Below, piece by piece: positions 43,696 to 51,627 of a DNA stretch of 64,000 nucleotides. A model generated the notes under the pieces. It made no database searches, was not told the origin of the DNA, and saw only the letters and a list, made by a program, of their open reading frames with translations. Origin of the DNA: an uncultured Clostridia bacterium. Its GTDB lineage: Bacteria; Bacillota; Clostridia; Oscillospirales; Ruminococcaceae. Made by a program: the position numbers and the translations under genes. The stretch is from the NCBI GenBank assembly GCA_947631115.1, contig CANRKB010000004.1:1-64000 (forward strand), written 5' to 3'. Numbering within the stretch: the first letter of the stretch is position 1; each line of letters starts with the position of its first letter.

Positions 43696-44550
43696 TTAAT
43701 CTTTGCTGTCGATAGAGATCGCTTCGGGGAACACGTTTCTGCTGTCCTCTTTTGAAAGGAACGTTGTGTTTACATAACCCTGTATAATAGCGCCGTCCGC
43801 AACGGCAATAGTAGAAGCGTTTATATCCCCGAAAACTATAGCGTCGCGTTTAAGCTCCGCTTTTCCCGCAATATCAAGCTTTCCGCGTATTCTTCCGTTT
43901 ATGTCCGCATACTGAGAAGAAAGATCGCCGATAAGGATCGTGTCCCTGTCCATCTGTATTCTGCCTTTAAGCGAAACGTTTCCCTGCATAGCCGCAGAAA
44001 ACATTCCGACGTCGTTGCAGGTGATGTCGCCGACTATCTTTCCGCTGAGCTCGACGTTCTTTGTCGTCTGGACGTTTCCTTTAACGTTTCCGTCAATGCG
44101 CATATTTGCAAGCGAACGGATGTTTCCGTCTATTCCCGTGTTTTTGGAAATGACGGTTATCTCCTCGCCGTCATTCCCGCGCTCGGGCATACGCTCCGAA
44201 ACAGGGGGAACGTTTCCCTCGCCGCCGCCGTTGAAAGAAGAACCGCCGTTTTTAAAAGGCTTTTGCGTGTTCGTATCATTCTGCCCAAAACCGCCGGTAT
44301 TATTCTGCGGGCGTGAAGCGCTGTTATTGCTTTCTTCGCCCGAAAGTTTCATGCCCGAAAGGCTTTCGCTTTCATCGCTATGTATATCCGAAACAATTTC
44401 CTCTTTTACGGGAGAAGCCTGCGCGCTCGCCGCGCTTTCGTCCGCCTTTTGCTCGATCGGCTTTTCCTCGCGAGGCGAGTCGTTTTGCTTTTCACTTTCT
44501 TTTTTCCACAATTCTTTTACCGCTTGTGAAAAATTATCCTTAATTCCCAT
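43696..44550 (-). CDS. bactofilin (polymer-forming cytoskeletal protein)
   Basis: The 284-residue protein has an acidic, low-complexity N-terminal half (about 1-135, rich in Ser, Glu, Asn) and a C-terminal bactofilin beta-helix (about 140-265: VISKNTGIDGNIRSLANMRI, VELSGKIVGDITCND, DGAIIQGYV). Bactofilins polymerise without nucleotide and organise shape or envelope enzymes. The ATG at 44550 has AAAGGAA just upstream, while an ATG five codons earlier contains that site. It is the first gene after the promoter of the long atp transcript. Confidence 0.9.
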   Translation of the reverse strand: MGIKDNFSQAVKELWKKESEKQNDSPREEKPIEQKADESAASAQASPVKEEIVSDIHSDESESLSGMKLSGEESNNSASRPQNNTGGFGQNDTNTQKPFKNGGSSFNGGGEGNVPPVSERMPERGNDGEEITVISKNTGIDGNIRSLANMRIDGNVKGNVQTTKNVELSGKIVGDITCNDVGMFSAAMQGNVSLKGRIQMDRDTILIGDLSSQYADINGRIRGKLDIAGKAELKRDAIVFGDINASTIAVADGAIIQGYVNTTFLSKEDSRNVFPEAISIDSKD

Positions 44551-44711
44551 TATAATTCCTTTCAAGCATTTATATTTACATCGGCAACAACAATGATCAT
44601 GCCGCCGCTAAATTCTGTTTTTATCCTTATCTTTTTTACCTATACTTTTCCAACCAAAAATAACTTTATGCCTTGGGAGATCACCCTAAGCAACTATCCC
44701 CCTATTATTAA

Positions 44712-44740
44712 ATAATACTATAAAAAACAAGATTTGTCAA
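44712..44740 (-). promoter_or_regulatory. sigma-A promoter for the bactofilin-atp operon
   Basis: On the minus strand TTGACA (44740-44735) and TATTAT (44717-44712) are spaced 17 bp. The leader of about 155 nt contains a GGGGAT...ATCTCCC hairpin. No other clear promoter was found up to atpC, which suggests a single long transcript. Confidence 0.75.
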
Positions 44741-44839
44741 TAGCAACAATCAATAAAACCCGAAAACAATTTTCACTTCGCCAAATTTTCGACGCAATAT
44801 TTGTGGAAATTACACAAAAGCCGTAAAATTGACGGAGGA

Positions 44840-44970
44840 GTTGGAGTATACAGTTGACAGTGTGCAGTATTCAGTAATTGCTGAAAAGTTTTCCGCTGAA
44901 TATAATCCGGCTAGAATTCGAGCTCTAGCCTCTAGCCTCTGACCTCTAGCCTCTAGAAGGGCTGTCCGCT
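44840..44970. repeat. mosaic intergenic repeat: TACAGTG- and CTCTAGC-type arrays
   Basis: The 480-bp gap before ppiB contains GTATACAGTTGACAGTGTGCAGTA, two copies of CCGCTGAATATAA (44892 and 44974 regions), a GGCTAGA/TCTAGCC hairpin (44909-44930) and five CTCTAGC/CTCTGAC units at 44931-44970. The modules are those seen at 22223, 32258, 34780 and 47135. No gene is seen. Confidence 0.7.
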
Positions 44971-44980
44971 GAATATAACG

Positions 44981-45013
44981 AAAAAAAGAGGTAAGGGTTT
45001 GAACTCTTACCTC
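44981..45013 (-). terminator. terminator after ppiB
   Basis: On the minus strand GAGGTAAG (45013-45006) pairs with CTTACCTC (44995-44988) and is followed by TTTTTTT. It is made from the TTACCTC module. Confidence 0.85.
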
Positions 45014-45032
45014 ATCGTTTTATAAACAGATC

Positions 45033-45506
45033 TTATTCTTCAACGTAAACTTTCTTCATCTTTATATCGTTCAGGGGTCTGTCGTTATAGTCGGTTCTTG
45101 CTTCGGCTATCTCGTCTACCGCGTCCATTCCCTCAACGACTTTTCCGAAAGCCGCATACTGCCCGTCAAGATGGGGCGCGTCTTTATGCATAATGAAAAA
45201 CTGGCTCGACGCGGAATTCGGGTTCATTGCCCTTGCCATTGAGATAACGCCGCGCGTATGCTTTAAGTCGTTGGGAACGCCGTTTGCGGAAAACTCGCCC
45301 TTTATCTTTTCTTTCGCGCCGCCCATGCCCGTTCCGAGAGGGTCGCCGCCCTGTATCATAAAGCCTTTTATAACGCGGTGGAATATAAGTCCGTCATAAA
45401 AGCCCTCGTTTACGAGCTTTAAAAAGTTCTCGACGGTTATCGGAGCTTTGTCGGGATAAAGCTCCAGCTTTATTTTCTTTCCGTTTTCAAGTTCGATCAC
45501 TACCAT
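45033..45506 (-). CDS. ppiB: peptidyl-prolyl cis-trans isomerase, cyclophilin type
   Basis: The 157-residue cyclophilin shows FHRVIKGFMIQGGDP, the GVISMARAMNPNSASSQFFI core and LDGQYAAFGKVVEGMD. No signal peptide, so it acts in the cytoplasm. Its ATG shares one base with the proC stop. It is the last gene of folT-proC-ppiB and ends at a strong terminator. Confidence 0.95.
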   Translation of the reverse strand: MVVIELENGKKIKLELYPDKAPITVENFLKLVNEGFYDGLIFHRVIKGFMIQGGDPLGTGMGGAKEKIKGEFSANGVPNDLKHTRGVISMARAMNPNSASSQFFIMHKDAPHLDGQYAAFGKVVEGMDAVDEIAEARTDYNDRPLNDIKMKKVYVEE

Positions 45507-46309
45507 TATTTCTTCTCCTCTCCAAGTTCATACGCTCTCTTTGTACAAGCCTCGCAGGCTTTTATCACGCACTCCGACATCTTTCCGTCATACAGCTCCT
45601 GAAGTCCCGCGAGAGTTGTTCCTCCGGGGCTTGATACCTGAGTTATAAGCTCGTCTAAGGTCATTTTCCCGGTCGTCATCATCTTTGCCGAGCCGATAAG
45701 CGACTGGGCGAAAAGCCTCAAAGCCGCGTCTTTGTCTATTCCCGCTTTTTCCGCGTATGTAACAACGCTCTTTGCGAAAAGATAGATAAACGCGGGAGAG
45801 CTTCCGTTTACGGCGATTATCTCTTTCATCTTGTCCATGGGGATAACCTCCGTTATCCCGCATGAGGCTATTATCTTCTTTGCAAACGCAAATTCTTCTT
45901 CCGAAACGCCCTCGCCCCGGCTTATAGCGGACGCGCCCTCTCCGAGCATCATCGGCGTGTTCGGCATAACAAGAACGACCTTTGCGTTCTTGAAAGTCCT
46001 CTCGCGGATATACTCCGCGGAAATGCCCGCGCATATTGAAATGATAGTGAGCTTTTCGTTTCCTACGGCTTTAATTTCCGCAAGGACTCCGTCGAGCTGC
46101 TGGGGCTTTACCGCGAGAAGAATAAAATCGCATTTCTCCGCAAGCTCGCTTATGCTGTTTGCGGCTGTCGCGCCGTAAATCGTAAGATCTTTGAGCTTTT
46201 CGGGATTTTGGTCATATGCGAAAACCGCGGTATTTCCGAGGTTTCCGTTTATGCCTCTGATAATTGCGCCGCCCATATTTCCGACGCCGATAAATCCGAG
46301 CTTTGTCAT
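45506..46309 (-). CDS. proC: pyrroline-5-carboxylate reductase
   Basis: This 267-residue enzyme makes proline from P5C using NAD(P)H. It has the Rossmann motif GFIGVGNMGGAIIRG, MPNTPMMLGEGASAIS and the C-terminal signature QVSSPGGTTLAGL. The ATG overlaps the folT stop (ATGA). Length and motifs are standard. Confidence 0.96.
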   Translation of the reverse strand: MTKLGFIGVGNMGGAIIRGINGNLGNTAVFAYDQNPEKLKDLTIYGATAANSISELAEKCDFILLAVKPQQLDGVLAEIKAVGNEKLTIISICAGISAEYIRERTFKNAKVVLVMPNTPMMLGEGASAISRGEGVSEEEFAFAKKIIASCGITEVIPMDKMKEIIAVNGSSPAFIYLFAKSVVTYAEKAGIDKDAALRLFAQSLIGSAKMMTTGKMTLDELITQVSSPGGTTLAGLQELYDGKMSECVIKACEACTKRAYELGEEKK

Positions 46310-46953
46310 AATGATTCCTTTCGAGTGCTTTTTATATTTCTTTTAAATACAAGGTTATATGCCGTTGAAACTATCGGCAGGAATGCGATAAGCAAAATGC
46401 AATCCACGGGAAACTGTATTGCGTTTTTGAGAAGCCTTGCGGGATAGTCTGCAAGAGTTGAACCGTAGACAAATTGTCCTGCCGCCATTGAATTTGTTAT
46501 GATAAGCGCAAGCGGCGTATAGAACAGATTTATGCACACCGCGACCGACAGCTTCGCCAAGACTATCCTAAATATCTGCCCGGCGCTCTGCTTTTGCATG
46601 GCCTTGTCGTGAAGGTCGGCTCTCGTAAGTTTCAAGTTATACAAGAACATGCCGTAGAGCATTGCCGCAAAGCCCTCTTGCAAGGTAAACAGCGGGGAAA
46701 AAGCTCCCGTCGGTTTTATCATAAAGCCTATAGTGTCCGACACAATGCCCTCTATAAACGCCACCGTCGGTCCGAACAGCATGCCCGTCGCCGCCTTTGT
46801 TATAAACGCCACGGACACTTTCAGATCGTCCGTTATATGAAGCGTCAAGCCCTTTATCGCAAGTTCAAGCGCGATAAGCATTGCCGTCACCACAAGGCAG
46901 CGAATGTTTTTAAGCTCCAACGCCGATTTTTTAAAGCTTCCAAAAAAAGCCAT
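46306..46953 (-). CDS. folT: ECF transporter S component, folate type
   Basis: The 215-residue membrane protein has about six helices and resembles the FolT-type S component (KNIRCLVVTAMLIALELAIKG, FITKAATGMLFGPTVAFIEG, LFTLQEGFAAMLYGMFLYN). It would capture folates for a shared ECF energising module, not present in this window. The ATG at 46953 has AGGAGG 9 nt upstream; the open frame further up runs into the riboswitch leader and is not coding. A THF riboswitch upstream strongly supports the substrate. Confidence 0.88.
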   Translation of the reverse strand: MAFFGSFKKSALELKNIRCLVVTAMLIALELAIKGLTLHITDDLKVSVAFITKAATGMLFGPTVAFIEGIVSDTIGFMIKPTGAFSPLFTLQEGFAAMLYGMFLYNLKLTRADLHDKAMQKQSAGQIFRIVLAKLSVAVCINLFYTPLALIITNSMAAGQFVYGSTLADYPARLLKNAIQFPVDCILLIAFLPIVSTAYNLVFKRNIKSTRKESL

Positions 46954-47020
46954 TGTCCTTATCCTCCTTTTCGTCATACACAAAGGAATAAATAAGCCCA
47001 ACGGCTTCTATTCGGTTATG

Positions 47021-47133
47021 TACAGCGAGATGCGAACATTCCACCGCAAGCGCGGGGCAAAGCCCATGCGCTTTTCGTCCTTGGGACAACTCTCCGTTCC
47101 CACGGCACTTAACGCGGAAAATTCTACTCTGCA
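47021..47133 (-). ncRNA. THF (tetrahydrofolate) riboswitch
   Basis: Read on the minus strand, the leader of folT contains the conserved THF-riboswitch blocks in order. These are AGAGTAGA after the 5' P1 strand GCAG, then CGCGTTAAGTG, a variable stem, GACGAA, a longer GC-rich hairpin, GCGGTG, and GCATCTCG followed by the closing P1 strand CTGT. The 5' GCAG and 3' CTGT strands pair. Between aptamer and ATG lies a short AAGCC/GGCTT hairpin followed by ATTTATT, a candidate weak terminator. No convincing promoter was found before it, so transcription may come from pfkA or from an unrecognised promoter. Confidence 0.85.
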
Positions 47134-47134
47134 T

Positions 47135-47174
47135 CTAGAAGCTAGATAGTTAGAGGCTAGAGGCTAGAAATGCA
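47135..47174. repeat. CTAGAGG-type motif array upstream of the THF riboswitch
   Basis: CTAGAAGCTAG, TTAGAGGCTAG and AGGCTAGAA units abut the 5' end of the riboswitch. The 284-bp folT-pfkA gap otherwise holds only the riboswitch and an AT-rich stretch. Confidence 0.65.
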
Positions 47175-47237
47175 GCCATAAGGCAGTTTGGTCGTTATAG
47201 GGTGTTCTAGTTTCTAAATATCAGCTTATTATTTATA

Positions 47238-48200
47238 TCAGAAATTGATTTCGTTGCAGATGGTGTAAAGGCGGTCGTTGAAGGGCTTCTTCATGGAAAG
47301 CGCCTCTTGGATATCAACGTCGTAGACCTTTCCGTCTTTCATTCCGACAACGCGGTTTCCTATGCCTTTTTCAAGCAGCTCTACCGCATAATATCCCATT
47401 TCGCTCGCAACGACTCTATCGCGGACAGTAGGACTTCCTCCGCGCTGAACGTGTCCGAGAATTGTAGCTCTCGACTCAATGCCCGTCGCGTCTTCTATCT
47501 GCTTTGCAATGTCAATGGTGTTTCCGACGCCCTCTGCGACAACAATGATAAACTGCTTCTTGCCGCTTCCTCTTACTTCAAGTATCTTGTCGATAACTTC
47601 CTTTATATCCCATTTCACTTCGGGAACAAGGACAGCCGTCGCTCCGCAGGCAATACCCGTATTCAGCGCGATATGTCCCGCGTGTCTGCCCATAACTTCT
47701 ACTACCGCGCAGCGATCGTGTGAATGGCAGGTGTCGCGGAGCTTATCTATAAGCTCGACGACCGTGTTCATAGCGGTATCGTATCCGATAGTATACTCCG
47801 AACACTGAATGTCATTGTCGATCGTTCCGGGAAGCCCGACGCAGGGAATACCCGCCTTTGACAGATCCGCAGCGCCTCTGAACGAACCGTCGCCGCCTAT
47901 TACGACAACGCCCGCCATGTTTTCCTCCCTGCATATCTGCGCCGCTTTTTCAACGTTCGCCCAGTCCTTGAACTCGGGGCAGCGAGCCGTAAAAATAGCC
48001 GTACCGCCGCGCTGGATAATGTCGGAAACGTCTCTTACCTTCAGTTCGACCATATCGCGGTTTAAAAGCCCGTTATATCCTCTGCGGATACCGATGACCT
48101 TAAAGCCCTTGTAAATAGCCGTTCTGGTTACTGCTCTCACTGCTGCGTTCATTCCGGGAGAATCGCCGCCGCTGGTGAGAACGCCGATCTTCTTTTCCAT
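47238..48200 (-). CDS. pfkA: 6-phosphofructokinase
   Basis: The 320-residue glycolytic enzyme has TSGGDSPGMNAAVR, GGDGSFRGA, the catalytic PGTIDNDI, EVMGRHAGHIAL and LGHVQRGGSPTVRDR. These are features of bacterial ATP-dependent PfkA, including the Gly (GGDGS) typical of ATP-using forms. The ATG at 48200 follows AGGAGA; ten upstream codons in frame are not conserved. It is a single gene with its own promoter. Confidence 0.96.
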   Translation of the reverse strand: MEKKIGVLTSGGDSPGMNAAVRAVTRTAIYKGFKVIGIRRGYNGLLNRDMVELKVRDVSDIIQRGGTAIFTARCPEFKDWANVEKAAQICREENMAGVVVIGGDGSFRGAADLSKAGIPCVGLPGTIDNDIQCSEYTIGYDTAMNTVVELIDKLRDTCHSHDRCAVVEVMGRHAGHIALNTGIACGATAVLVPEVKWDIKEVIDKILEVRGSGKKQFIIVVAEGVGNTIDIAKQIEDATGIESRATILGHVQRGGSPTVRDRVVASEMGYYAVELLEKGIGNRVVGMKDGKVYDVDIQEALSMKKPFNDRLYTICNEINF

Positions 48201-48243
48201 AATACTCTCTCCTTTGCAAAAGAATTGCATTTGTTCTAATGTT

Positions 48244-48273
48244 ATTGTACTACAAAAGTTACACGCTCGTCAA
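48244..48273 (-). promoter_or_regulatory. sigma-A promoter for pfkA
   Basis: On the minus strand TTGACG (48273-48268) and TACAAT (48249-48244) are spaced 18 bp. Confidence 0.65.
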
Positions 48274-48373
48274 GTGCATTTTTGCCTAAAAACTGTACAG
48301 TTTTAAGGCAAAATATATGCAAACTGACTTATACAAACAACTCTCTCGGACTGCTCTCTGTCATCAGCCGGAT

Positions 48374-49021
48374 TTATTCGGCTTGAATTATTTTCAGGAT
48401 GTCATCGGGCGTTTTGGCGATATAGTCCGCGCCCGCTTTTCTAAGTTCGTCTTCCGCGCCGAAGCCGTAAAGAACGCCTATCGAGCTTATTCCCGAAGAT
48501 TTTGCGCCCAGAATGTCATAGCTCCTGTCGCCGACCATAACTGTTTCTTGCCTGTCTGCTCCGCTTATTTCAAGGGCGTAGCGGATAATGTCCTCTTTTT
48601 TATTTCTCGCGCCGTTCATCTCCGCAGCGGCGATAAAGTCAAAATATCCCGTAATGCCGAAATAGCGGAGTATTTCCTCGGAAAACTCCTGCGGCTTAGA
48701 CGTCGCAAGGACAAGGGCCTTTCCCGAGGCTTTAAGCCTTTTAAGAAGTTCGGTTACGCCGTCGTAGAGCCTGTTTTCATAAATGCCCTTTTTCGGAAAA
48801 TACTCGCGGTAATATCTCACGCCCTCTTTACATTTTTCCTCGGACAATCCGAACATATTCCCGAAAGAATCCGTAAGCGGAGGACCTATGAAAGAATAAA
48901 GCTCCGAGCGCTTGTAACCGCTTATCCCGAGCTTTTTCATCGCATATTCCACGGAGTTAAGTATTCCCTCCGCCGAATCAGTCAGCGTTCCGTCGAGGTC
49001 GAAAAAGATGTTGTTAAACAT
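48374..49021 (-). CDS. HAD family phosphatase, phosphoglycolate phosphatase-like
   Basis: The 215-residue protein has HAD motif I (NIFFDLDGTLTDS), motif II around LATSKPQEFSEE, the motif III Lys and motif IV (MVGDRSYDILGAKSSG), with a helical cap. It resembles the 5'-nucleotidase/Gph group. It follows the YgjP-like gene by 12 bp. It is only distantly related to the HAD protein at 21.6 kb. Confidence 0.9.
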   Translation of the reverse strand: MFNNIFFDLDGTLTDSAEGILNSVEYAMKKLGISGYKRSELYSFIGPPLTDSFGNMFGLSEEKCKEGVRYYREYFPKKGIYENRLYDGVTELLKRLKASGKALVLATSKPQEFSEEILRYFGITGYFDFIAAAEMNGARNKKEDIIRYALEISGADRQETVMVGDRSYDILGAKSSGISSIGVLYGFGAEDELRKAGADYIAKTPDDILKIIQAE

Positions 49022-49033
49022 TTGTTCTCCTTT

Positions 49034-49726
49034 TCAGCCCGTTTTAAGGACGTTGTTGTGTTTGTAATAATCGGGATATAAATCGAGCAGAAAGCGGTAA
49101 AACCTGTCGGAATGGTCGTGATGCCAGAAATGCGCGTATTCGTGCCAGAAAACCGACAGCACCGTTTCTCTCGGATAATCCGCAAGCCGAAGATTTATCG
49201 AGATATGTCCGCGCTTATAAGAACAGCTCCCCCAGCGCGACTTCATTTCTTTTATCGTTATAACGGCGGGCGGCGGCTCAAACCCTCTTGCTTTAAGCTC
49301 GGTTCTTACTTGTTCGTTAAGCTCGGCGCACAAGGCTTTAAAGCGCTCGAGCCTTGCGGTTCGGATAAGATTTTGAACGTTTTCCGCGCCAAAGTCCTTT
49401 GTAAACACCCTGCACTCGTTTTCGTCAAAAACCGCCGTTTCGCGGGAATTGTCGTATACCACGACTGGAAGCTCTTTTCCGAGCCATTTTACGCATTCGG
49501 CGCTTTTTTCTTGCGCAGCTTTACGGGCTTTGATCTTTTCAAACGCGCCGAAGAAGAATTCCGCGCGTTTTGCGAGACATTGTTCGATATACTTTATCGG
49601 AACTTTGGAACTTGCCGAGACCATGACAACGTCCTCGTCCTTTATTCGGAAGTTTATGTTCTTTACGCGCTTTCTTATAAGCTCATAGCAAAGCTCCCTG
49701 CCGTCAGGCAGAATTATTTGTTTCAT
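49034..49726 (-). CDS. YgjP-like (M48-related) metallopeptidase domain protein
   Basis: The 230-residue protein carries the zinc motif HEYAHFWHHDHSDRFYRFL near the C-terminus, preceded by MKSRWGSCSYKRGHISINLRL, the hallmark of the YgjP/DUF45 family. E. coli YgjP binds proteins or nucleotides and its activity is unclear. The start at 49726 lacks a good ribosome binding site. A TACACTG-type repeat lies in the 168-bp gap upstream. Confidence 0.9.
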   Translation of the reverse strand: MKQIILPDGRELCYELIRKRVKNINFRIKDEDVVMVSASSKVPIKYIEQCLAKRAEFFFGAFEKIKARKAAQEKSAECVKWLGKELPVVVYDNSRETAVFDENECRVFTKDFGAENVQNLIRTARLERFKALCAELNEQVRTELKARGFEPPPAVITIKEMKSRWGSCSYKRGHISINLRLADYPRETVLSVFWHEYAHFWHHDHSDRFYRFLLDLYPDYYKHNNVLKTG

Positions 49727-49856
49727 TTTATTACCATACTGTTTACTTATCGGCTATTGACAACGCCAAAAGCTAAGCATTGACCTTTCGGGCAAAACAT
49801 TGAACTTGCACAATTTAAAAAACGCCTAATGCCTTAAACAACGTTTCGCCCAGCAT

Positions 49857-49893
49857 TATACTGTACACTCTACACTGTACACTGTATACTGCC
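49857..49893. repeat. TACACTG-type motif array
   Basis: Consecutive TACACTC, TACACTG, TACACTG and TATACTG units end directly before the stop codon of the small membrane-protein gene. This is the inverted form of the TACAGTG module found elsewhere. Confidence 0.65.
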
Positions 49894-49894
49894 A

Positions 49895-50062
49895 TCAATG
49901 CCAGCCGCAGTCGTCGTAATCCTTCCACTTTTCGTTGTAGCGCATTTCGTCCGCAAGTTTCAGGCAGATATAAGCGACCGCCGCCGCTACTACAATAACT
50001 GCTCCGATAATAGGAACTACAAGTGTTGCTACAGCTCCGAGCTGTCCGTTTTCGTTTTTCAT
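49895..50062 (-). CDS. small single-pass membrane protein, 55 aa
   Basis: A short open frame starts at ATG 50062, with AGGAG 7 nt upstream, and stops at TGA 49895. The product has a short N-terminus (MKNENGQLGAVAT), one hydrophobic helix (about 12-34), and a charged, aromatic tail (LADEMRYNEKWKDYDDCGWH). I do not recognise it. It follows rsmI by 21 bp on the same strand. Ribosome binding site and composition support a real gene; function is unknown. Confidence 0.7.
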   Translation of the reverse strand: MKNENGQLGAVATLVVPIIGAVIVVAAAVAYICLKLADEMRYNEKWKDYDDCGWH

Positions 50063-50083
50063 AGATATTCTCCTTTCAAGAAA

Positions 50084-50926
50084 TCAATTTTCTTCATTGT
50101 CAATAATTGCGCTATAGATTTCGCGCTTTGATATTCCGCTTATCTCCGCCGCCTTTTTGCAGGCGGGATTCGACTTTTCGCCGCTTTCTATAAGCTCCCG
50201 CGCTATCATTACCGCCTCGGAAAGCGAAAGCGTTTTCGGCTTTTCGGCTTTGCCCTCGACTACAATGACAAATTCGCCGCGGGGCTCGTTTAAGTTAAAA
50301 TGTTCCGAAAGCTCTTTGAGCGTTCCGCGAAGCGTCTCCTCGTGCAGCTTTGTAAGCTCTCGGCACACCGCCGCTTTTCTGTCCTCTCCGAAAAATTCCG
50401 TCAAATCGGAAAGCGTCTGAATAAGCTTGTGCGGGGCTTCGTAAAAAACTATTGTATGAGAAAGTCCTTTTATTTCGGAAAGCCGCTCGGAGCGCTCCTT
50501 TTTTCCTACGGGCAAAAAGCCCTCGAAAATAAACCTCTGCGCTTCTATTCCGCTCACCGCAACCGCCGACACCGCCGCATTGCACCCCGGAATTACCTCG
50601 ACTTCTATTCCCATTTCCGCGCATTTCTTTACGAGGATATAGCCCGGGTCGGATATACACGGCATTCCCGCGTCGGAAATTAGAGCTATGTTTTTTCCCT
50701 CGCACAAAAGCTCCGTTATCTTTACGCTCTTTTCAATCTCCTTCGGCTTGAAGTATGACAAGAGCGGCTTTTTTATGCCGAATTTTCCTAAAAGTTTACT
50801 GCTTACTCTTGTGTCCTCGCAGGCGATATAATCCGCTTTTTCCAGCGTTTCAATGCCGCGCGGACTTATATCCGAAAAATTTCCTATCGGCGTTCCAACT
50901 ATTAAAAGTTTCCCAAATTCACTCAT
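50084..50926 (-). CDS. rsmI: 16S rRNA (cytidine(1402)-2'-O)-methyltransferase
   Basis: The 280-residue SAM-dependent enzyme methylates C1402 of 16S rRNA. It shows LLIVGTPIGNFSDISPRG, ACEDTR, ISDAGMPCISDPG and GCNAAVSAVAVSG. The start ATG at 50926 overlaps the end of trmN6 by 8 bp (ATGAGTGA); upstream in-frame codons are inside that gene. The rsmI-trmN6 pairing is common in Firmicutes. Confidence 0.95.
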   Translation of the reverse strand: MSEFGKLLIVGTPIGNFSDISPRGIETLEKADYIACEDTRVSSKLLGKFGIKKPLLSYFKPKEIEKSVKITELLCEGKNIALISDAGMPCISDPGYILVKKCAEMGIEVEVIPGCNAAVSAVAVSGIEAQRFIFEGFLPVGKKERSERLSEIKGLSHTIVFYEAPHKLIQTLSDLTEFFGEDRKAAVCRELTKLHEETLRGTLKELSEHFNLNEPRGEFVIVVEGKAEKPKTLSLSEAVMIARELIESGEKSNPACKKAAEISGISKREIYSAIIDNEEN

Positions 50927-51623
50927 AAAGTCCGAGATAATCCTCCGTATAAGAGCCGTCGGCATTTCGCAGTATAACGGGCTTTTCAACGTTCATTCCC
51001 GCGTTTGCTCCTTTTTTCCCGCTTATCAGAAAAAGCCACGGTCTTTCGCCGGGTATGTTCTGAACGAACGTCACGCTTTTCGGCTCGATGTTTGCCGCGC
51101 GCATTGCGCAGATAACGTCCGCAAGCCTTTCGGGTCTATGGCACATTTTTAAAAGCCCGCCGTATTTCAAAAGGGAAGAGGCCGTCTTACATACGTCGTC
51201 TATCGAGCATAAAAGCTCGTGCCTTGCGACAGCCTGCGCTCTCGAAAGTTTTTCATACCCCGAGCCGCTCGTCATATAGGGCGGGTTTGCCGTCACGATG
51301 TCGACGCTTTCACGCGGTATTTTGTCGGCAGGCAATTCCCGAAGATCGCAGAATACCGGCTCGATAATTTCTTCAAGAGCGTTTTCCTTTATTGAGGCAT
51401 TTAAAAGCCCGACGGCTTCTTCTTGTATTTCGACGGCGTATATCTTTTTCGGCGGGTCTTTTTTGCAGAATATAAGCGGTATTATCCCGCAGCCCGTACA
51501 AAGATCGCAGACGGTGTTTCCCCTATGCGGGTCGGCGTATTTTCCGAGCAGGAATGCGTCCGTACCGAAACGGTGGTCGTCCGACACATACATATTTATC
51601 TTTCCCAAACTGAACTGTTCCAT
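50919..51623 (-). CDS. tRNA1(Val) (adenine(37)-N6)-methyltransferase-like protein
   Basis: The 234-residue class I SAM methyltransferase has VCDLCTGCGIIPLIF (motif I) and the adenine-N6 motif TANPPYM (NPPY), matching the YfiC/TrmN6 family. The C-terminal substrate region contains MCHRPERLADVI and GERPWLFLISG. It lies 4 bp after trkH and overlaps rsmI. Confidence 0.9.
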   Translation of the reverse strand: MEQFSLGKINMYVSDDHRFGTDAFLLGKYADPHRGNTVCDLCTGCGIIPLIFCKKDPPKKIYAVEIQEEAVGLLNASIKENALEEIIEPVFCDLRELPADKIPRESVDIVTANPPYMTSGSGYEKLSRAQAVARHELLCSIDDVCKTASSLLKYGGLLKMCHRPERLADVICAMRAANIEPKSVTFVQNIPGERPWLFLISGKKGANAGMNVEKPVILRNADGSYTEDYLGLYE

Positions 51624-51627
51624 AAAA

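Noticed and set aside
44840-44970. CRISPR array from repeated CTCTAGC and TACAGTG units
   Set aside because: Units are 7 bp, contiguous and degenerate with no unique spacers, and no cas genes are in the window.
46954-47001. Upstream start for FolT within its leader
   Set aside because: The extra codons lie between the riboswitch and the AGGAGG site that serves ATG 46953.
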